A stretch of DNA of 16,404 nucleotides from Chloroflexota bacterium (GTDB taxonomy: Bacteria; Chloroflexota; Ktedonobacteria; Ktedonobacterales; Ktedonobacteraceae): positions 8,322 to 24,725 of the forward strand of contig VBJK01000129.1 in assembly GCA_005879655.1 (NCBI GenBank), read 5' to 3'. The position numbers and the translations under genes are program-made. This document shows, in pieces, positions 11,641-16,404 of the stretch; within the stretch, counting starts at the first letter, position 1, and each line of letters opens with the position of its first letter. The notes under the pieces were generated by a model. It made no database searches, was not told where the DNA came from, and worked only from the letters and a program-made list of their open reading frames with translations.

Positions 11641-12881
11641 TATTTCTGGTCCTGAATTTTCCAGATACCCAGTTCGTTGATCAGGGTGGTAGGAGTATCC
11701 CGCGTCACCCCAAAGGCTCCAACATAGGTGAGTGTAGTAGTTGCTTTGGGACCATCTTCCTGTGCTTTAGTGACTTGGCAGCTGGTGACACCTCTTGAAG
11801 TAAGTTCATCGACGAATGTTTTCTCGCTGACAGCCGCCTTCGCACTGCTGGCGAGCTGATTATAAGCTACATGAAAGTCTTGCCGCTCTATGGCGCGACA
11901 GTAAGTCGTCAGAGTCTCGTCCGGCGAAGAAACTTTTTCATTGGTGATTTTCCAGTCATTGCCAGCACCAACCAGTATGTAATTCGTGGTTTTCGTACTA
12001 CTATTATCATAAGTAAAGTTGAGCGCAATGTTGGCTGGCGAACTGGTATTATTGGCAGTACCCACATTACAGCTTTTCACTTTCCCAGCACCAGCGTTCC
12101 TGTTAAAGGAGAGCGTCAAGTCGTTCAAACTATATCTGCTCTTTGTATTGTCATCCAGCAAATTATAGGCAGTTGCATATTGCTGATTCTTAAGGGCATT
12201 GCAGTAACTATCGAGGGTTGCAGCAGGACCAGACAGAGCTTTCGGTCCTCCCCCCTTCGCACCGTTGAAAATGAAGAAACCAACAATAAGTACTACTAGC
12301 ACAACGCCAAGCAGAGCGAACACGAGTTTACCTTTGCCGCTTGTCTTGCGCGTTGTTGGTGGTACTGGTGCGTTCTCCGCAGTACCGGCGATTTGTTGCC
12401 TCTCCTGATATTTCGGCGGGATCTCTGCGCTAAACGCACCACTGGATGCAGGTGCTCTCTGCGTTGCCTCGTAAGGCTGACCGCTCTGATAGCTTTGTTG
12501 CTGAGCACTATCGAGCATACTGCTTGCAGGGGGTGCTAAGATTGTCGCTTGATAGGGAGGTAATGGAGCGTACATGGTAGGCGCGCTGAACGACGTATTG
12601 GTCATTTCAAATGTATATTTTGTATCACCAAAAAGCAATTGATCAAAGTTGCTCAGCGCTTGCGGCACATGATGGGGAAGTCGTTTATTATTGATAAATG
12701 TGCCGTTCTTACTGCCTAGATCAATCAGGCTATACTGTTGCCCTTCCAGACGAATCTCGGCATGGTGCGAAGAAACCTTTGGATCATGAAGTAGCACATC
12801 ATTGTCGGATGCCCGCCCAATCCTGACGATGTCTGACTCCAGTTTGACTTGTTCTTGTTGTCCGCTGAGGACTGCTTCCAT
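11640..12881 (-). CDS. FHA-domain membrane protein with a tandem Cys-containing extracytoplasmic repeat
   Basis: A 413-residue protein. The N-terminal FHA domain (about 1-95) has all key positions: GR 22-23, SSHH 37-40 and NG 59-60 in SKNGTFIN, so it should bind phosphothreonine. A Pro/Gln/Ser/Ala-rich linker (95-180) leads to one transmembrane helix (about 186-205) after a basic segment, placing the FHA inside and the rest outside. The exterior holds two copies of a domain of about 95 residues (about 218-315 and 319-413). Both open T-L-x-x-Y-C-x-A and contain a later Cys (C227/C271 and C328/C368), and both finish in WKI. This resembles small lipoprotein-type NTF2/DUF4878-like folds, with a likely disulphide in each. 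Start ATG 12881 has AGGGAG (complement of 12893-12898) 11 bases upstream. The role is unknown; a kinase-regulated envelope sensor or scaffold is my inference. Confidence 0.85.
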   Translation of the reverse strand: MEAVLSGQQEQVKLESDIVRIGRASDNDVLLHDPKVSSHHAEIRLEGQQYSLIDLGSKNGTFINNKRLPHHVPQALSNFDQLLFGDTKYTFEMTNTSFSAPTMYAPLPPYQATILAPPASSMLDSAQQQSYQSGQPYEATQRAPASSGAFSAEIPPKYQERQQIAGTAENAPVPPTTRKTSGKGKLVFALLGVVLVVLIVGFFIFNGAKGGGPKALSGPAATLDSYCNALKNQQYATAYNLLDDNTKSRYSLNDLTLSFNRNAGAGKVKSCNVGTANNTSSPANIALNFTYDNSSTKTTNYILVGAGNDWKITNEKVSSPDETLTTYCRAIERQDFHVAYNQLASSAKAAVSEKTFVDELTSRGVTSCQVTKAQEDGPKATTTLTYVGAFGVTRDTPTTLINELGIWKIQDQK

Positions 12882-13008
12882 AGCGATAATTTCTCCCTGA
12901 ATAAATTGGCATGTTACAGCTTCTGCTCTAATTAGTGCTGATGAACGAAAAGAGAATGTGTCTTATATAAGAGTAGTCTACCAGACAAAAACATGCCCTA
13001 CAAGGGGC

Positions 13009-13050
13009 AAACCCTCCCCCTGGAAACCCTTTCAGGGGGAGGGTTTTTTT
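13009..13050 (+). terminator. Strong intrinsic terminator on the + strand without an obvious gene
   Basis: A perfect 14-bp stem (13009-13022 with 13033-13046), 10-base loop, and a run of seven T (13044-13050). It points along + although the gene to its left is on the minus strand. It would end antisense transcription through the FHA gene or a short RNA begun near 12970, where TTATATAA (12963-12970) could be a -10 element. Confidence 0.85.
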
Positions 13051-13198
13051 GTGCGTCCCTTTCGGGGGTGGGGAGAGAGGGAGGATCAGGAGACACCCCT
13101 GAAACCACGCCAGGGACCGCGCCCCTGGACCCCGCTGCCAAAAACCCTTCCCCTGAAAACCTTAGAAACTGCGGGTGGGTGGGATGTAGAGGAGAGCA
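13051..13198. other. GC-rich spacer with small palindrome
   Basis: No gene is seen. It contains a second copy of the CCCTTTC-plus-G-run motif found in the terminator (13057-13072), strand-biased G and C runs, and a hairpin CCAGGG 13110-13115 with CCCTGG 13123-13128. Composition differs sharply from the AT-rich promoter that follows. Confidence 0.45.
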
Positions 13199-13226
13199 TT
13201 TACAAAAGAAAATTATCGTTTACAAT
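13199..13226 (+). promoter_or_regulatory. Promoter of the ABC exporter operon
   Basis: TTTACA (13199-13204) and TACAAT (13221-13226), each 5 of 6 to the sigma-70 consensus, are separated by 16 bases. Transcription would begin near 13233, that is downstream of the ATG at 13229, which argues for translation from GTG 13274. Confidence 0.65.
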
Positions 13227-13273
13227 ATATGGATAGTATTCTTCTGACTGCCGCACACAAAAAGGAACTAGTA

Positions 13274-14347
13274 GTGAAAGATGATATTCCGTCACAGTCT
13301 GACGGCACGATGGTTATTAATACCAACAGGCTGACAAAAGCTTTTGGTCATCTTATTGCTGTCAACGACCTCCACCTCCAAGTGATGCGTGGGGATGTTT
13401 TTGGCTTCCTGGGTCCTAACGGATCAGGAAAAACTACCACTATTCGCATGTTGCTAGGATTGATTCGTCCTACAGCTGGACGTGCTATTCTCTTTGGTAT
13501 GGATAATGCCTATCAATTGCCTGCTATCCTGCAACGCATCGGTGCTATTGTTGAAATGCCAGTCTTTTACTCCTACTTATCTGGCCTGGATAATTTGCGC
13601 GTTGTTGCCGCTGCATCGGGCATGATGTCAGGCCCATCTAATAATCGTCGTCTTGAAGAAGTGCTCGATATTGTTGAGCTGCGGGCTTACGAGAAACTTC
13701 CGTTTCGCAAGTATTCACTTGGTATGAAGCAGAGGCTAGGCATTGCCGCCGCTTTGCTCACAGATCCTGAGCTTGTCCTGCTAGATGAACCAACGAACGG
13801 TCTCGATCCTGCGGGTATGATTGAAATTCGCCATCTGATTACGCGTCTATCCTCACTGGGCAAGACCATCTTTCTCTCCAGCCATATTCTCTATGAGGTG
13901 CAACAGGTCTGTAACCGTGTAGCTATTCTGCAAAAAGGCAACCTGATTAAGCAAGGTACTGTGGCAGAATTACTCAGAGACAGTGAAGCCATTGAGGTGC
14001 GTATGAATAGAGAAGACGAGTCGCACTATGCATTGCACATCTTGCAACAAGCACAGGTGCGTGGTATGGATTGGGTCAAGCAGATACAGCTCAGTACAAA
14101 CAGACGAAACCAGCTCATTCTAGTGATAAGCGCTCCTAGCCATCGTTCTGCCGAAGTTAATGCATTCCTGGCCCATAATAAGCTTTTCGCAGCAGAGATT
14201 CATCCACGCGAAGGGAGCTTGGAAGAACTCTTTCTGGAGGTCACAACATCAGCGAGCCAGGAAGGTCGAGCTGGCCTACAAGCACTAGCCAATGTGGCGA
14301 ACGAAGCAACTGAACAAGCGCACAACGCGAAGAGAGAGGCGCTATGA
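13274..14347 (+). CDS. ABC transporter ATP-binding protein
   Basis: The ATPase of an ABC-2 type exporter, 357 residues from GTG 13274. This start is chosen because AAAGGA (13261-13266) lies 7 bases upstream and the promoter's start point falls after the alternative ATG 13229, which would add 15 residues of no known domain and has no ribosome site. Walker A GPNGSGKT is at about 47-54 (K53). The signature region SLGMKQR is at 148-154, with Gly-Met in place of Gly-Gly as often in the CcmA/drug-export subfamily. Walker B LLDE has D171/E172, and the H-loop is SSHI (H204). After the ATPase (about 15-230) a C-terminal accessory part of about 120 residues follows, as in exporters with a DUF4162-like tail. 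It overlaps the permease gene by 4 bases (ATGA), so the two are translated together and should form one complex. Substrate unknown. Confidence 0.93.
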   Translation: MKDDIPSQSDGTMVINTNRLTKAFGHLIAVNDLHLQVMRGDVFGFLGPNGSGKTTTIRMLLGLIRPTAGRAILFGMDNAYQLPAILQRIGAIVEMPVFYSYLSGLDNLRVVAAASGMMSGPSNNRRLEEVLDIVELRAYEKLPFRKYSLGMKQRLGIAAALLTDPELVLLDEPTNGLDPAGMIEIRHLITRLSSLGKTIFLSSHILYEVQQVCNRVAILQKGNLIKQGTVAELLRDSEAIEVRMNREDESHYALHILQQAQVRGMDWVKQIQLSTNRRNQLILVISAPSHRSAEVNAFLAHNKLFAAEIHPREGSLEELFLEVTTSASQEGRAGLQALANVANEATEQAHNAKREAL

Positions 14348-15417
14348 GTACTTCACCTAATGCCAAAGAGCTAACTGAGCAAACAGCATTACCTGCACCC
14401 AGGCGCAGCGAAACGGTAGTCATGGGTCGTGCTGACTTCCTGAGCATCATTTTACGTCTTATTGGCGTCGAGCTGTATAAATTCCGTCGCCGCGCTATGT
14501 CCAAAGTCATAACAGCTATCGCTCTACCAATCCTGATCCTGACATTCCTAGTGTTGACCGCATTTTCCTTTATCTACATTTATACTCCTGTAGAGAGCTA
14601 TTTACCTCCCAAATGCACCGAGACAGCTATAAAAGAGAAGCAGCCATGTCTGGATCACTTACCAACTCAAGATGACCTGGCCCATGCAGCCCAGAGCAAA
14701 AGCGAAGCTATTCAGCAAGGCTCAACACTGCTACGTTTACCCGCTTCGTTAGCAGTGGTTAGCCAGTTATTACAAAGCGTGGGGTTGATCTTCTCTGTCA
14801 TTATCGCGGGAACCATTACAGGCGGCGAGTACGGCGTTGGCACTATTCGCTTAATGTTCACACGAGGTCCAACGCGTACACAATTTCTCTTATCTAAGGT
14901 CGGCGCAATGCTGGCCGCTATCGGTTTGAGTGTTGTGCTCTGGGTGATTACTGGCATTCTTCTGGGTACGGTGCTTAATCTGTTTGTTGGTATCGCGCTC
15001 AATTTCACTTTCCTGACGGGAACCTGGATTGTGCATACGATCCTGTACCTTGTGGCTCTTGTGCTCGATCTCTTTATCTACGCTATGCTCGCGCTCTGTC
15101 TGTCAACGCTAGGGCGCTCATCAGCAGCAGGGGTCGCGGGAGCATTGCTCTGGTGGATTCTCGAAGGTATTATAGGACCATTGTTCGTCTATACAGGCAC
15201 AGTGATCAAAGGTGTATGGGGAGATATCTTGAAAGCTGTACCGGACTACTTCATTGGCGTCAATACGACTACGCTGTTGCAAAACCAGGATCAGTATGTA
15301 GTTGGTGGCCAGCCAAGCTTCTTATCAGACCTCCATGCTGTGCTTGTGCTGGCCGTCTATCTGGTTGTTTTCATTGGGCTAGCCTGCTGGGTTAACCAGC
15401 AGAGGGATATCACGTAG
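14344..15417 (+). CDS. ABC-2 family transporter permease
   Basis: A 357-residue integral membrane partner of the preceding ATPase. A cytoplasmic N-terminus of about 50 residues ends in an amphipathic segment and basic KFRRRAMSK. Six spans are visible: about 55-80, 134-158, 183-210, 228-253, 257-283 and 330-350. Between spans 1 and 2 lies a polar outer loop of about 50 residues with two Cys (C91, C102) that could form a disulphide. After span 2 the GGEYGVGTIR segment followed by RGPTR is the typical ABC-2 coupling loop. ATG 14344 overlaps the ATPase stop (TGA 14345-14347), with AGAGG just upstream; coupled translation is likely. The pair resembles exporters for antibiotics or membrane-active compounds, but nothing in the sequence names a substrate. 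Confidence 0.9.
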   Translation: MSTSPNAKELTEQTALPAPRRSETVVMGRADFLSIILRLIGVELYKFRRRAMSKVITAIALPILILTFLVLTAFSFIYIYTPVESYLPPKCTETAIKEKQPCLDHLPTQDDLAHAAQSKSEAIQQGSTLLRLPASLAVVSQLLQSVGLIFSVIIAGTITGGEYGVGTIRLMFTRGPTRTQFLLSKVGAMLAAIGLSVVLWVITGILLGTVLNLFVGIALNFTFLTGTWIVHTILYLVALVLDLFIYAMLALCLSTLGRSSAAGVAGALLWWILEGIIGPLFVYTGTVIKGVWGDILKAVPDYFIGVNTTTLLQNQDQYVVGGQPSFLSDLHAVLVLAVYLVVFIGLACWVNQQRDIT

Positions 15418-15431
15418 TTTGGTTTTTTTCA

Positions 15432-15467
15432 AGCCCTAACGGGCTGAGGGCATAAAGTAGTTTTTTC
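15432..15467 (+). terminator. Weak terminator-like hairpin after the ABC operon
   Basis: A 5-bp stem AGCCC 15432-15436 with GGGCT 15441-15445 (TAAC loop) is followed only after 16 bases by a T run (15461-15466). The surrounding AT-rich gap also carries AAGTAGTTTTT twice (near 15455 and 15492). Termination here is possible but not convincing. Confidence 0.35.
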
Positions 15468-15517
15468 AATTTACATAATAATAAACATGCCAAGTAGTTT
15501 TTCCACTAGAAAAGCTT

Positions 15518-16404
15518 ATGTTACAGACAACAACAATCAAAGAGTACGCCTATGCGCTCGGTTTTGATACGGTACGCATCACAACAGCAGAAGCGTTCGT
15601 CGATGCCGAGCGAGTGATTAAAGAGCGCATTGCGCAAGGCTTAATGGATGGACTCCCCTGGTTTACGGCAGAACGGGCAGCTGTCTCGTGTCATCCTGAT
15701 GCGCTCTTGCCGACAGCACAGTCGATTATCGCATTGGGTATGGTCTATCTTACCGAACAGCCGGAGGAGGTAGCAGGTGACACACCGCGTGGTCGCCTCG
15801 CGCGCTATGCCTGGGGTGACGATTACCATGAGACTATTAAGCCCAAGCTACAACAGTTTGCGACGTGGCTCAACGAATATGCCCGTAGTGAAATGGGCGA
15901 GGAAGTGGCAACGCGACTGTTCGTAGATACTGGTCGCATGGTTGACCGCGCAGTTGCACAGCGGGCGGGCTTGGGCTGGTACGGTAAGAACACAAACATT
16001 TTAACCAAGGGATGGGGTTCATGGCTTTTCCTCGCCGAGATAGTGACGAACCTGCCCTTGGCCCCCGACGAACCGCTCAAAGCAAATTGTGGCAGTTGCG
16101 AGATCTGCCTGCATGCCTGTCCAACGCAGGCGCTACCTCATCCCTATGAATTGGACAATACGCGCTGTATCTCGTTCTTGACAATTGAACTGCGCGGCAG
16201 TATTCCTATAGAATTACGCCCTTTAATGGGTAACTTGATCTTTGGTTGTGATATCTGTCAGGAAGTCTGTCCCGTCAATCGCTTGGCAGAGAGACGCCTC
16301 TTGCAGCATCCTCAGCAGGTCATTGTCCTCGATAGGGTAGGGAAGAGCAACGCTCCTTTCCAGCCACACCAGGAATTTCGCCCACGACCTCCGGTAAGTA
16401 GCGC
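15518..16404 (+). CDS. queG: Epoxyqueuosine reductase, N-terminal part (3' end outside the window)
   Basis: The first 295 codons of QueG, the cobalamin- and iron-sulphur-dependent cytoplasmic enzyme that reduces epoxyqueuosine to queuosine in the anticodon loop of certain tRNAs, the last step of the pathway. The frame runs open to the window end; the family usually reaches about 350-400 residues. Signatures: the segment LFVDTGRMVDRAVAQRAGL, with D137 at the place of the catalytic Asp; GWYGKNTNIL (153-162); and two [4Fe-4S] motifs, CGSCEICLHACP (C191, C194, C197, C201) and GCDICQEVCP (C244, C247, C251). C217 in RCISFLTIE completes eight Cys. The usual Pro-(V/L)-(L/M)-E-R after VD is changed to Gly-Arg-Met-Val-Asp-Arg. 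ATG 15518 is chosen as the first in-frame start matching the usual N-terminus; its ribosome site (AGAAAAG) is weak. No other queuosine gene is in view. Confidence 0.93.
   Translation, partial: MLQTTTIKEYAYALGFDTVRITTAEAFVDAERVIKERIAQGLMDGLPWFTAERAAVSCHPDALLPTAQSIIALGMVYLTEQPEEVAGDTPRGRLARYAWGDDYHETIKPKLQQFATWLNEYARSEMGEEVATRLFVDTGRMVDRAVAQRAGLGWYGKNTNILTKGWGSWLFLAEIVTNLPLAPDEPLKANCGSCEICLHACPTQALPHPYELDNTRCISFLTIELRGSIPIELRPLMGNLIFGCDICQEVCPVNRLAERRLLQHPQQVIVLDRVGKSNAPFQPHQEFRPRPPVSS

Noticed and set aside
13035..13080. Possible G-quadruplex from G runs in the terminator and the following spacer
   Set aside because: The runs are split by a long C-containing loop, and the first runs are already used in the terminator stem.
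12958..13247. Two overlapping 84-92 codon frames with many Pro and Gly
   Set aside because: They translate the terminator, the GC-rich spacer and the promoter of the ABC operon; no start signal or conserved pattern was seen.

Overview
This 16.4 kb window looks like a chromosomal piece of a Ktedonobacteria-like member of the Chloroflexota. That is an inference from gene content: a cytoplasmic GAF-containing chemoreceptor-like protein, an ABCG-type transporter with several FHA domains, an FHA protein with one membrane span, phosphoketolase beside acetate kinase, and many small palindromic intergenic repeats. No rRNA, tRNA, CRISPR array, intact insertion sequence or phage was recognised.

Layout. 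(1) 1-1790: the 3' end of a phosphoketolase gene and a complete acetate kinase gene on the + strand, together a route from sugar phosphates through acetyl phosphate to acetate and ATP. Their gap holds two hairpins. (2) 1791-2800: a cluster of palindromic repeats, a small ferritin-like protein, two terminators in series and a promoter region with a perfect inverted repeat. (3) 2794-3755: a decaying stretch. A truncated lipoprotein gene runs into the remains of a HigB/Gp49-type toxin gene and its XRE (HigA-like) antitoxin gene, each interrupted by one in-frame TAG. (4) 3886-6409: a CvpA-family membrane protein, a probable structured leader RNA, and a soluble GAF/HAMP-like/MCP signalling protein. 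(5) 6640-9714: a 1024-residue fusion of three FHA domains, an ABC ATPase and an ABCG-type membrane domain. (6) 9722-10620: a minus-strand alpha/beta-hydrolase remnant, frameshifted and interrupted by a palindromic repeat, then an AT-rich gap. (7) 10666-12881: a family 2 glycosyltransferase (+) converging on an FHA/one-TM/tandem-repeat protein (-). Between them lies a repeat cluster ending in a perfect 39-bp inverted repeat. (8) 12882-15417: an orphan + strand terminator, a GC-rich spacer, a strong promoter, and a two-gene ABC exporter operon with overlapping genes. (9) 15518-16404: the 5' part of queG (epoxyqueuosine reductase), cut by the window end.

The FHA domains in two separate genes suggest control by Ser/Thr phosphorylation, but no kinase or phosphatase is in view. 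The least obvious content is the toxin-antitoxin relic, the hydrolase relic, the shared CCCGTAGCT / GCGCMATNNATTGCGC repeat family found in two places about 9.5 kb apart, and the candidate structured leader at 4623-4693. No clearly new multi-gene system could be established from sequence alone. The triple-FHA ABCG transporter and the structured leader are the best candidates for follow-up.
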